A DNA stretch of 45,939 nucleotides from Paludibacteraceae bacterium (GCA_024401435.1 JAKSLB010000025.1:1-45939); one strand, 5' to 3'. Positions 32,247-39,570 are shown, counted from the stretch's first letter. Notes: generated by a model from the letters alone, not told the origin. Translations and numbers: made by a program.

Positions 32247-32310
32247 GCAAAATACGAACGAAAGGAATTGTGGACAAGTCCACATATTATTTATATATTT
32301 ATGGGTTGTT

Positions 32311-33999
32311 ATGAATTGTTTAATTTGTCAAAAAGAATTTGATAGTATAAGACACTTGAGCCTACATCTTAAAAGTCATAAGATGGGTTCAAGAGAATAT
32401 TATGACAAATTCTTGAAGAAAGAATTTGAAGGCATTTGTACTTGTGGCAATGAAACAAAATTCTTGGACTTGACAAATGGCTATCAAAGATTTTGTTGTT
32501 CAAGATGTGCAAACACAAATGAAGAAACGAAGGAGAAGAACAAGAACGCACACGACTACAAGAGCATACTTGAAAAATCCAAGAAAACAAAACTTAAAAG
32601 ATATGGCAACGAAACATATACCAATACCGAGAAAATGAAGAACACATCAAATGAAAGATATGGTGGCATAGGTTTTGGTGTAAAGGAAATTAAAGAAAAG
32701 GCACTTGAGCCTTATGGTGTTGACAACTTCTTCCAATTGGAATCTGTAAAGGAGAAGTCAAAGAAAACTAAATTGGAAAGATATGGAAATGAAACATATC
32801 AAAACCGAGAACAGATAGAAAAGACAAACATAGCAAAATATGGTTACAATACACCAAGCAAGAATTCCGTAGTCAAGGAAAGGCTTTCAACAAGTTTAAA
32901 GAATGCCTATGAACTTGACAAGGAAACAATCTTGGAAAAAAGGAATGAAACATATAACAAGAAATATGGAATAGGTTTTAGAGAATACACCAAGATAAGA
33001 CATCAAGAGGAATACATACCTAGATGGAACAAGTTGTTTAGCGAAAAGTTTGACACCACAAGACTCACCACACATACATTCCGTTGCAACAAGTGTGATG
33101 ATGTGTATATAGTTGAGCATCCAAGCAATGGTGCTTGCTATTGTAGGAAATGCCATAAGTTTGTCCGTAGCCAAGAACAAGAGAACATAGCCAATGAAAT
33201 CCGTAAGTTCTATAATGGCGAAATAATAGAGAATGATAGGACTATATTAAATGGAAAGGAATTAGACATATACATCCCAGAATTCAAGTTGGCTATTGAA
33301 TATAACGGACTATATTGGCATAAGGAGTATGAGCCTTCATATCACTTGGAAAATACAAACAAGTGCGAAGGATTAGGGATACGATTGCTACAAGTGTGGG
33401 ATGTTGTCTATAAAGAGCATAAGGAAATCATCTTGGATAAGATTAAGTCTTGTATGGGTATGAACAATAGGATTTTCGCAAGAAAGTGTTCTATTAAAGA
33501 AATATCCGTTGAGGTTTATAAGGAATTTTGCCTAAAGTACCATATACAAGGATTTGTCAACTCAAAGTATAGATATGGTCTTTTCAATGACAATGAATTG
33601 GTAGCCATAGGTTCTTTTGGAAAATCAAGATTTGAAAATGAAATGGAATTGTTAAGGTATTGCTCAAAGAGCGGAATATCCGTCATTGGTGGAATGAAGA
33701 AGATTGTTGCTCATTTCAAGAAGACAAATCACATTGATGAGGTCATTTCCTATGCCGATAGGAGATATACGGCAAGTTTCAACAATGTGTATGGAACTCC
33801 AATTGGAAAGACTAGGATTGGCTATTACTACTTTGACGGACATAGGCTATACAATAGGCTCAACTTTCAAAAGCACAAATTGAAGGATAACCCGTTGACA
33901 AAGGATTTCTATGATGATGCATTGACAGAAAGCGAGATATGTATGTTATCAAGTCTTTACAAGATTTACGACCTTGGTCAATTGAAATTCAAGCTATAA
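32311..33999 (+). CDS. Free-standing homing endonuclease, paralogue of 2581-4170
   Basis: 562 aa from the ATG at 32311, where the C2H2 finger starts (C3, C6, H19, H23). The track-like longer frame runs into the sheath promoter. The order matches the first copy: zinc finger, cysteine cluster, five to six modular repeats (KKTKLERYGNETY type, about 85-210), CxxC pairs, nuclease core (ELDIYIPEFKLAIEYNGLYWH) and a shared C-terminal domain. It has one or two more modular repeats than the first copy. It lies divergent from the tail sheath, so its target may be the sheath region of related phages. A TATATT box (32294-32299) precedes it. Confidence 0.75.
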   Translation: MNCLICQKEFDSIRHLSLHLKSHKMGSREYYDKFLKKEFEGICTCGNETKFLDLTNGYQRFCCSRCANTNEETKEKNKNAHDYKSILEKSKKTKLKRYGNETYTNTEKMKNTSNERYGGIGFGVKEIKEKALEPYGVDNFFQLESVKEKSKKTKLERYGNETYQNREQIEKTNIAKYGYNTPSKNSVVKERLSTSLKNAYELDKETILEKRNETYNKKYGIGFREYTKIRHQEEYIPRWNKLFSEKFDTTRLTTHTFRCNKCDDVYIVEHPSNGACYCRKCHKFVRSQEQENIANEIRKFYNGEIIENDRTILNGKELDIYIPEFKLAIEYNGLYWHKEYEPSYHLENTNKCEGLGIRLLQVWDVVYKEHKEIILDKIKSCMGMNNRIFARKCSIKEISVEVYKEFCLKYHIQGFVNSKYRYGLFNDNELVAIGSFGKSRFENEMELLRYCSKSGISVIGGMKKIVAHFKKTNHIDEVISYADRRYTASFNNVYGTPIGKTRIGYYYFDGHRLYNRLNFQKHKLKDNPLTKDFYDDALTESEICMLSSLYKIYDLGQLKFKL

Positions 34000-34001
34000 T
34001 G

Positions 34002-34032
34002 AAAAACCCTTCCTTTAATAGGAAGGGTTTAA
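34002..34032. terminator. Bidirectional terminator
   Basis: AAACCCTTCC (34004-34013) pairs with GGAAGGGTTT (34021-34030), 7-nt loop. The same stem recurs at 34624-34650. Confidence 0.85.
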
Positions 34033-34036
34033 AAAA

Positions 34037-34609
34037 TTAGTCAATTAGTTTCAATCCATAATTTACTATTGCGTGTAAAATTACACCTGCCATTTGATTA
34101 ATGAATTGTTCCTTGGAGTAACAAGTAATAGACCTAAAGTCCTTTAGATATATGTTGTACTTTTCGCCATTCTTGATTACCACAAGTTCCTTTCCGTCAT
34201 CATATTCACCAACTACAACGCTCTTTTCATCATTTAGAGCATCATATACTTCATTGGCATAGTCCATATACTTTTCTTTTGCCTTATCTAGAACATCATA
34301 GTCATAGTTAACTGAAATGTATGTATTACCGCCAGAAAGGATTTCCATACCGCTTTCATCCCAACGGACATCTTCAAACTTCTTTGCCATATTTTCAATA
34401 GGCTTGATGGGAATATTAGCATCCTTGATAGTTATGTGTAATGAATATGATAGTCCACCTCTACCTTCTACAACACTAACTTGTCTACTATTGTAGCCCA
34501 TCTTCTTCAATTCACTACGGATATGAGATTTCAAGTCATCAATATATCCTTCATTTAAGACTTGACATACCTTCTTGAATTCATTTTCGGTCAATAATAC
34601 AGTTTTCAT
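34037..34609 (-). CDS. Tagged protein with putative capsid-targeting N-terminus
   Basis: 190 aa. Tag variant MKTVLLTENEFKKVCQVLNE at residues 1-20, with L18-N19-E20. The mature part starts GYIDDLKSHIRSELKKMGY, then shows a strand-rich domain with GGLSYSLHITIKD and two or three acidic helices. No catalytic motif is recognised. The gene is isolated between two copies of the same terminator stem and has the upstream box TTATATATAAGAT, identical to that before the neck gene. It looks like an inserted single-gene cassette. Confidence 0.65.
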   Translation of the reverse strand: MKTVLLTENEFKKVCQVLNEGYIDDLKSHIRSELKKMGYNSRQVSVVEGRGGLSYSLHITIKDANIPIKPIENMAKKFEDVRWDESGMEILSGGNTYISVNYDYDVLDKAKEKYMDYANEVYDALNDEKSVVVGEYDDGKELVVIKNGEKYNIYLKDFRSITCYSKEQFINQMAGVILHAIVNYGLKLID

Positions 34610-34621
34610 ATCTTATATATA

Positions 34622-34652
34622 AAAAACCCTTCCTATAAAAGGAAGGGTTTAC
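34622..34652. terminator. Terminator, duplicate stem of 34002-34032
   Basis: AAACCCTTCC (34624-34633) pairs with GGAAGGGTTT (34641-34650). Stem identical to the one at 34004-34030, different loop. Confidence 0.85.
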
Positions 34653-34672
34653 CCAAAACACACAATTCTAGA

Positions 34673-35188
34673 TTAAATCATAGAAGCATAGTCATTGATA
34701 TTGAGGATACCAATCCACTTTGGTTCTACTTCATCAGGGAACTGGGAGATGTCCATAGTGACAACTTCAATTTCACGGACTTCTTGAAGATACTTATCAC
34801 TTTCAGCCTTGAATGCTTCAAACTTTTCAATGGCTTCCTTGTTGTCTTCACGGAGCTTATCGTGAAGTTCATTGAATTCAACAATGCGTTCAATGATAAG
34901 TGGCTGGTTACGGCTATCAACCTTCACTTCGCCTTGTTCATTGCGGTCGGCATATTCAAGAACCATCTTGCGTTCTTCTTCGGTGAACTTAATGAATTCT
35001 GGGTCACTATAGTTGCACTTGGAAACAATTTCGTTATAGGTTTCATTCAACTTCATAGAGTTGATGTACACTAGCATTGAGTATTCCTTCTTTAGACCCT
35101 TCTGGCTAATCTGGGAGTTGAAATACTGGAACATATCAGCAATGGTCTGATTGTTCATACGAATCTTCTTCTTGGTAAATGGAATCAT
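34673..35188 (-). CDS. Hypothetical protein with structured mRNA leader
   Basis: 171 aa, helical, with a probable coiled coil at about 95-140 (FNELHDKLREDNKEAIEKFE). Ribosome site AAAAGGAT lies before the ATG. Codons are G/C-richer than in the neighbours, suggesting strong expression. It is preceded by ~210 nt of non-coding, multi-hairpin leader and a promoter at 35408-35436, and followed by a terminator. Family unknown. Confidence 0.6.
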   Translation of the reverse strand: MIPFTKKKIRMNNQTIADMFQYFNSQISQKGLKKEYSMLVYINSMKLNETYNEIVSKCNYSDPEFIKFTEEERKMVLEYADRNEQGEVKVDSRNQPLIIERIVEFNELHDKLREDNKEAIEKFEAFKAESDKYLQEVREIEVVTMDISQFPDEVEPKWIGILNINDYASMI

Positions 35189-35204
35189 ATTTTTATCCTT
35201 TTAA

Positions 35205-35400
35205 TGAAGCAATCAACTACTAGATATAGTTGATTTTTATCAGCGTGGCTTGTGATAGCAAATCACAAGCTATGACTGATTCCTTTAATCCTTCAAAGGC
35301 TTTAAACCTTTGCTATCAGTTTCCGAGGCTATGGGTTTTTTCAAAGGTGAACCCTTCCCTACCTTCCGTAGGTACTGCATACTCAAGATATGCTTTTGAA
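35205..35400 (-). ncRNA. Multi-hairpin 5' leader, candidate regulatory RNA
   Basis: This 300-nt gap between genes has no convincing gene. It holds six inverted repeats (plus coordinates): GCATA/TATGC 35377-35393, CCTAC/GTAGG 35358-35372, GGGTT/AACCC 35333-35354, ACTGAT/ATCAGT 35275-35320 enclosing CAAAGG/CCTTTG 35294-35312, GCTTGTGAT/ATCACAAGC 35248-35270 (9 bp, 5-nt loop), and AATCAAC/GTTGATT 35211-35235. CCTTT at 35282-35286 competes for AAAGG at 35295-35299, so two folds exclude each other. It is G/C-richer than its surroundings. It lies between promoter and ribosome site of the 171-aa gene, so a riboswitch-like or stabilising role is likely. I recognise no known class. Confidence 0.55.
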
Positions 35401-35407
35401 AACCTTT

Positions 35408-35436
35408 ATATTAAATATATATAGAATTGAAATCAA
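35408..35436 (-). promoter_or_regulatory. Promoter of the structured leader
   Basis: TTGATT (35431-35436), 17 bp, TAATAT (35408-35413) on the minus strand; transcription would start near 35400. Confidence 0.5.
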
Positions 35437-35440
35437 CAAA

Positions 35441-35468
35441 AAAGACCCTCTTTAAAGAAGGTCTTTCC
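35441..35468. terminator. Terminator of the 123-aa gene
   Basis: AAAGACC (35441-35447) pairs with GGTCTTT (35460-35466), with a second stem TCTTT/AAAGA inside. T-run on the minus strand. Confidence 0.65.
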
Positions 35469-35489
35469 TTTGTTTAGAAATGTTAACAA

Positions 35490-35861
35490 TTAAAAGAACT
35501 TGCCAATCCAACGGAGTATCTTGTTGAATATGCCATTACCTGTCTTTTCTACAAAACAATCATTGATTAGCCACCCAACAATCTTTTCGGCATCATTCTT
35601 TGTCTTCAATTCCTTCAATGGGATATAGATAGTCATATCACCATTCTTTGTAGATGCCCTTATGTTCTTCAATGGATAGTTATTCACACTCACATTATGG
35701 AATGTAATCACCAATTCATTGTTCTTCTTATCTTCACTTATCACAATATTCTTCTTTTCACTACCTATGGCATATTCACCACCATAGATAGATAATGGAA
35801 TACCACTTATATACTTGCTTAACTGCAATACCCTTGTAAAACTATTAAAATCCATTTTCAT
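35490..35861 (-). CDS. Hypothetical protein, 123 aa
   Basis: Beta-rich, with IVISEDKKNNELVITFHNVS and a basic C-terminus (FNKILRWIGKFF). AGGGAGA precedes the ATG at 35861. The 192-nt region upstream contains the large inverted repeat at 35900-35990. No family recognised. Confidence 0.5.
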   Translation of the reverse strand: MKMDFNSFTRVLQLSKYISGIPLSIYGGEYAIGSEKKNIVISEDKKNNELVITFHNVSVNNYPLKNIRASTKNGDMTIYIPLKELKTKNDAEKIVGWLINDCFVEKTGNGIFNKILRWIGKFF

Positions 35862-35899
35862 TCTCCCTTAATACATTATGTATTGTTTTTACTTTCGGG

Positions 35900-35990
35900 A
35901 AAAGTGCCAAATTAGATATTGATAAATATCTTTAAGTCCCCACATATATCCTTCCGTTAAGAGTAACCGTCATTCTAATTTGGCACTTTT
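35900..35990. ncRNA. Structured element bounded by a 17-bp inverted repeat
   Basis: AAAAGTGCCAAATTAGA (35900-35916) is the exact reverse complement of 35974-35990. The 57-nt interior holds a second hairpin, AGATATT/AATATCT (35914-35931, overlapping the end of the outer arm), and GTTA/TAAC around 35957-35968. The right arm runs into TTTTT. It may be a small RNA with a terminator-type closing stem, or a leader of the minus gene at 35861. Orientation is undecided. Confidence 0.45.
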
Positions 35991-36003
35991 TATGATTTTT
36001 GTC

Positions 36004-36032
36004 TTGACAAGTGTTATATAATTTTGTATATT
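36004..36032 (+). promoter_or_regulatory. Sigma70-type promoter
   Basis: TTGACA (36004-36009), 17 bp, TATATT (36027-36032). It drives the three small genes at 36053-36717. Confidence 0.75.
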
Positions 36033-36052
36033 TGTTATGAAAAGAGGTTATT

Positions 36053-36277
36053 ATGAACATTGAAGCCGTGATTGCAGAATTTCTTAAAACTCATAGCAAT
36101 TGGGATGAGATTCATTATGTCTATAAACCTAATGGCTTATGGAAGGATGATGATGGAAATCCTTGTGGTTGTCATCAACTTTGGGGTAGTTACACCAAAG
36201 ACAATATCCATACATTAAATTTTGAACGATATTGCGGTTCTATTCAAGAATGCATTGATGAAATCAAGTCTTTATAG
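36053..36277 (+). CDS. Small hypothetical protein
   Basis: 74 aa, with AAAGAGG eight bases before the ATG. Contains HYVYKPNGLWKDDDGNPCGC and many aromatic residues. First gene of an early-type operon. No family recognised. Confidence 0.55.
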   Translation: MNIEAVIAEFLKTHSNWDEIHYVYKPNGLWKDDDGNPCGCHQLWGSYTKDNIHTLNFERYCGSIQECIDEIKSL

Positions 36278-36291
36278 GAGATATTTATATA

Positions 36292-36606
36292 ATGGAATTG
36301 GATTCTACAAAGTTTAAGGCTTTATTTGGCAAGATTAAGCTACCTTGTGCTAGTGTTGATTGCATTAGTGATAATGGTTCTTCTGTTTTGATGTTCTACG
36401 AGTGTGAAGAAGCATTTCATCAAGAGTTGATTGACATTCAAAACCAATTGCGTATCGGTGGTTTTCCATATAACTTCCTTGTGACAATAACCGATTTCAA
36501 CAATGAGAAGAATGATTCGGTTGGTATTAGTTGTAAGGACTTTAACAATGAAATTGTTAACATTGTTGTCGGTTCTATATTGGACTTGGCTACAAAGGAA
36601 GAATAG
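36292..36606 (+). CDS. Small hypothetical protein
   Basis: 104 aa, ribosome site AGGAG in the spacer behind the preceding gene. Mixed alpha/beta, starting MELDSTKFKALFGKIKLPCA. No motif recognised. Confidence 0.55.
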   Translation: MELDSTKFKALFGKIKLPCASVDCISDNGSSVLMFYECEEAFHQELIDIQNQLRIGGFPYNFLVTITDFNNEKNDSVGISCKDFNNEIVNIVVGSILDLATKEE

Positions 36607-36609
36607 GTT

Positions 36610-36717
36610 ATGGTCAAAGACATTTCAATACTATGTATGGGTATGTTCCTAATAGGGTCATTTCTTTTGTTCCTAGGTATCTTATGTCTTTGTCTTTTGA
36701 AGGGGATGTTCTACTAG
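36610..36717 (+). CDS. 35-residue single-pass membrane peptide
   Basis: ATG at 36610, 3 nt after the preceding stop, with GGAAGAATAGG upstream. It encodes MVKDISILCMGMFLIGSFLL then FLGILCLCLLKGMFY: one long hydrophobic helix. The stop codon lies inside the terminator hairpin that follows. Probably a host-membrane effector or anchor; function unknown. Confidence 0.6.
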   Translation: MVKDISILCMGMFLIGSFLLFLGILCLCLLKGMFY

Positions 36718-36730
36718 AACATCCTTTTTT
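36702..36730 (+). terminator. Terminator overlapping the end of the membrane peptide gene
   Basis: GGATGTTC (36704-36711), TACTA, GAACATCC (36717-36724), then TTTTTTT. It ends the 36053-36717 unit. Confidence 0.9.
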
Positions 36731-36745
36731 TATATTTATAAACAT

Positions 36746-36989
36746 ATGGAAAAGAAACTATATTCACCAAATTTTGTATGAAACAATTAAGAATGCGTCC
36801 GCTTTGACCCTATTCAAGAAAAATGATGAAGCAAGAAAGGATTTCTTGAATTACATCAAGCAATCTGGGTATAACATCAAGGATGAGAATATCATATTTG
36901 AATCTACGGATAAAGGTACATTCAACATTAAAATTAACACATCCATTGAAATCAACATTGGACCAGACACAGACATTAGGAGCAAATAA
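36746..36989 (+). CDS. Small protein, probably frameshifted near its start
   Basis: The expected ATG at 36746 (9 nt after a TATATT box) opens a frame that stops after 11 codons (MEKKLYSPNF, V, stop at 36779). The +1 frame then continues without a gap as YETIKNASALTLFKKNDEAR... to 36989. Joining them at 36776 gives a natural ~80-residue protein. Without a frameshift the frame can only start at the TTG at 36774 (71 aa), which has no ribosome site. An indel or a programmed +1 shift is possible. The longer open frame to the left runs through the terminator and is not credible. Function unknown. Confidence 0.45.
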
Positions 36990-36990
36990 T

Positions 36991-37317
36991 ATGGCAAAGA
37001 AAGTATACGAAAGCAACAATGACAAGATTATCAAATCCGTCAATGATGAACAACAAAAGGAAATTGAAACCCTAAAGGTTTCCGTTGATGAAAATCATAA
37101 TGGAATCATATCAATATCTAAAGAATTTCTAGCGGAAATTGATGGTATGAAGAAGGTAATCCACGCACAGCAAGACCTAATCATTAGTCTAGCCAATGTA
37201 ATCAAGGGAATTTCAAATGACTTGGATTATGCACAATTCGGCTACCATACAATGGAACACAAGGACTTGTTTGAAGGTGTTAACAAGGCTCTAAAGAAAC
37301 TAAAGAAGAAGATTTAG
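36991..37317 (+). CDS. Small helical protein
   Basis: 108 aa from the ATG at 36991, with AGGAG eight bases upstream in the end of the preceding gene. Mostly helix and coiled coil (NDEQQKEIETLKVSVDENHNG; basic C-terminus KALKKLKKKI). No family recognised. Lies in one unit with the methyltransferase. Confidence 0.6.
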   Translation: MAKKVYESNNDKIIKSVNDEQQKEIETLKVSVDENHNGIISISKEFLAEIDGMKKVIHAQQDLIISLANVIKGISNDLDYAQFGYHTMEHKDLFEGVNKALKKLKKKI

Positions 37318-37324
37318 TCTTTGT

Positions 37325-38044
37325 ATGGATAACGGAATCTATAACATAGATTATAGGGAAGGTATCAAACAACTTGACGACAAGTCTGTAAAGTTGTTCA
37401 TTTGCGACCCTCCATATTGGCATCATAAGAGTCCAGGAAAACCTTATTCGCAAAGAAAGCAATCAAACACAATAAGCAAGTTTTCACAATCACCTCTATA
37501 CAATGTAGATTGCGATATGATGAAGACTATGAGTGATTTTGATGACAAGTGCATATATGAAATGTTAGACATTTTGACACCAAAATGCATAATTCCAAAT
37601 ATGTACTTCTTTTGTAGCGAATCACAAGTACCATATTATTGCAAATATGCAGATGACAACAATCTATTGTTTTCCATATTGGTTTGGCACAAGCCTTTGA
37701 GCATAATAAACAAGAATAGATTTAGTCAAAACCTAGAATATATAGTTCGTATCTACACATATGGTACTGGTTTAAATAGGTTAGATAACAATGACTATTA
37801 TGATAGAGTGTTAAATGACAAGCCTATAAGTGGAAAGAACAAGATACACCCAACACAAAAACCATATACAATGTCTGAAAGGTTCATTTTATTGAATTCC
37901 AATGAAAATGACCTAATAGTAGATTGTTTTGCAGGTAGTGGTTCTACACTTTATGCAGCCAAAAAGAATAATAGGCGGTATATAGGTTTTGAGTTGAATC
38001 AAGATTTCTACAAAAAGGCTAAAGAAAACCTAGATGGCATTTAA
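37325..38044 (+). CDS. Site-specific DNA N4/N6 amino-methyltransferase (beta class)
   Basis: 239 aa. The catalytic motif IV comes first (D28-P-P-Y31 in FICDPPYWHH), the HPTQKP motif and the SAM-binding FAGSGST (about 201-207) come last, the beta-class order. It transfers methyl groups from SAM to adenine N6 or cytosine N4 at a short DNA site. The region between holds the recognition part and is short, so the site is likely simple. No matching nuclease is nearby: an orphan enzyme, probably protecting phage DNA from restriction or marking it. It ends at the terminator 38045-38075. Confidence 0.88.
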   Translation: MDNGIYNIDYREGIKQLDDKSVKLFICDPPYWHHKSPGKPYSQRKQSNTISKFSQSPLYNVDCDMMKTMSDFDDKCIYEMLDILTPKCIIPNMYFFCSESQVPYYCKYADDNNLLFSILVWHKPLSIINKNRFSQNLEYIVRIYTYGTGLNRLDNNDYYDRVLNDKPISGKNKIHPTQKPYTMSERFILLNSNENDLIVDCFAGSGSTLYAAKKNNRRYIGFELNQDFYKKAKENLDGI

Positions 38045-38075
38045 ATAAATCCACCATTTTGGTGGATTTTTTAAT
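38045..38075 (+). terminator. Terminator
   Basis: AAATCCACC (38047-38055), 5-nt loop, GGTGGATTT (38061-38069), T-run. Confidence 0.85.
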
Positions 38076-38087
38076 TTCCTTCCATTT

Positions 38088-38093
38088 TATATT
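38088..38093 (+). promoter_or_regulatory. -10 box with leaderless geometry (uvsW-like gene)
   Basis: TATATT, 7 nt, ATG at 38101. No ribosome site lies in between. Confidence 0.5.
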
Positions 38094-38100
38094 TATTGAT

Positions 38101-39570
38101 ATGCTAGTAATCAATAAAGAAAATGAAAGTATGATGAAACTAGAATCCACCAATAGAGCGGATATGGTTTTGATTGATAGAACCTTCGCAAAGTACGATG
38201 AAGGCTATATGTTCAACCCAAGATTCAAGATGGGATTTTGGGATGGAAAGAAGCACTTCTTGAAGAACGGATTCTTGCCTTTGGGTCTTTATGAAAGTCT
38301 TCTATCAACTTGTATGGAGAACAAGATTGAATATAGGACAGTAGGTTTTGAAGATTTTACACTAAATGAAATAGACAAGGATGCCCTTGAATCTAGAATA
38401 AATGAGAAATACCTAAATGACAAGTACACAATCCGTGACTATCAATTAAATGCGGTTTATGAAGCATTGAGAAACAAGAGAGGAATTCTTCAATGTTGTA
38501 CATCTAGTGGAAAATCCCTAATGATTTATTCCATCATTAGAGAATTGCTACCTGTAAAGAAGAAAATACTTGTAATAGTTCCAAGCATTATGCTTGTGGG
38601 TCAAATGTATTCTGACTTTGTTGATTATGGTTGGGAAGAAATTGAAAAGTATTGTGAAAGACAAGGCGGTGACTACCAAACCGATTGGAGAAGTCAGGTA
38701 CTTATTTCAACTTGGCAATCACTACAAAATCAACAAAAGGAAATATTCTATGAATACGATGCCGTGATTGTTGATGAATGCCATAGCGTAAAGGATAGCA
38801 ATGTAGTTACTGACATACTTGGTTGTTGTATCAACGCAGACTTCAAGATTGGTACTTCTGGTACTCTTGGTGATGCTCCAATTGTAAAAATGGCTTCTGA
38901 AGGCACTTTGGGTAAGGTTCTATACACTGTTTCTTCAAAGGAACTAATAGATAGGAACATACTTACCGACATTAGAGTTGCTACTGTGTTCTTAAAGTAC
39001 CCTTTGAACTTCATTATGCAAAACAAGGGTAGAGCATATCCAGAAGAAGTAAAACAAATTGAGGAATATGGTGATAGGCATAAGATTCTCAATTTCATTT
39101 TTAGTGCTATAAAGCCAACTGATAACACTCTTATTCTTTGCAACCATATAGCACACATCAAGGAAACTGCCGATTACATAAAAAGCCTTGGTAAGAATGT
39201 AAAGGTGATTACTGGTGCGGTAAAGGCAAAAGATAGAGAAGAAATCCGTAAGAGTATGGAAGATGAAGAAGGTACAGTTCTTGTTGCAACCTATGCAACA
39301 CTATCAACTGGTGTGAACATTAAGAAACTCCACAATCTTGTTATGTATGGCAATAGCAAGTCCAAGATTAAAGTTCTTCAATCCATTGGTCGTGTGTTGA
39401 GAAAACATTATTCAAAGGACAAGTGCATTGTATGGGACTTGGTTGATGACCTTTCCTATAAGGTTAACAAGAAAACATTCAAGAACCATTTGTTGAAACA
39501 CTATGCGGAACGAAAGAAACAATATGAACTACAAGAGTTCCCAATAGTTTCTACCGATTTTACACTCTAA
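38101..39570 (+). CDS. uvsW: UvsW-like superfamily 2 helicase
   Basis: 489 aa from the ATG at 38101; a 14-codon upstream extension overlaps the promoter. The N-terminal ~110 residues resemble the UvsW DNA-binding domain (FNPRFKMGFWDGKKHFL). Motif I is TSSGKS (about 134-139), motif II DECH (about 225), and the C-terminal RecA lobe has motif VI QSIGRVLRKH. T4 UvsW unwinds R-loops and remodels recombination intermediates, switching from origin- to recombination-driven replication. It is joined functionally to uvsX, the rad50-like gene and the RuvC-like gene. Confidence 0.9.
   Translation: MLVINKENESMMKLESTNRADMVLIDRTFAKYDEGYMFNPRFKMGFWDGKKHFLKNGFLPLGLYESLLSTCMENKIEYRTVGFEDFTLNEIDKDALESRINEKYLNDKYTIRDYQLNAVYEALRNKRGILQCCTSSGKSLMIYSIIRELLPVKKKILVIVPSIMLVGQMYSDFVDYGWEEIEKYCERQGGDYQTDWRSQVLISTWQSLQNQQKEIFYEYDAVIVDECHSVKDSNVVTDILGCCINADFKIGTSGTLGDAPIVKMASEGTLGKVLYTVSSKELIDRNILTDIRVATVFLKYPLNFIMQNKGRAYPEEVKQIEEYGDRHKILNFIFSAIKPTDNTLILCNHIAHIKETADYIKSLGKNVKVITGAVKAKDREEIRKSMEDEEGTVLVATYATLSTGVNIKKLHNLVMYGNSKSKIKVLQSIGRVLRKHYSKDKCIVWDLVDDLSYKVNKKTFKNHLLKHYAERKKQYELQEFPIVSTDFTL

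Noticed and set aside
32205-32285. 27-residue extension of the sheath protein
   Set aside because: The ribosome site and the conserved start MAKWSNPGLSF favour 32204, and the extension covers the promoter.
32146-32310. 55-residue extension of the second homing endonuclease
   Set aside because: It overlaps the divergent sheath gene, and the paralogue starts exactly at the zinc finger.
35205-35400. Group I intron or tRNA-like cluster
   Set aside because: No P3-P7 pairing pattern, no exon continuity and no TTCGAAT-type T-loop; the hairpins fit an mRNA leader better.
36633-36745. Longer open frame leading into 36746-36989
   Set aside because: It runs through the terminator stem and T-run at 36702-36730 and out of frame through the small membrane peptide gene, so it is not a credible N-terminus.
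36769-36775. AAATTTT slippery heptamer as -1 frameshift site
   Set aside because: The -1 frame stops after ten codons; the useful continuation is in the +1 frame.
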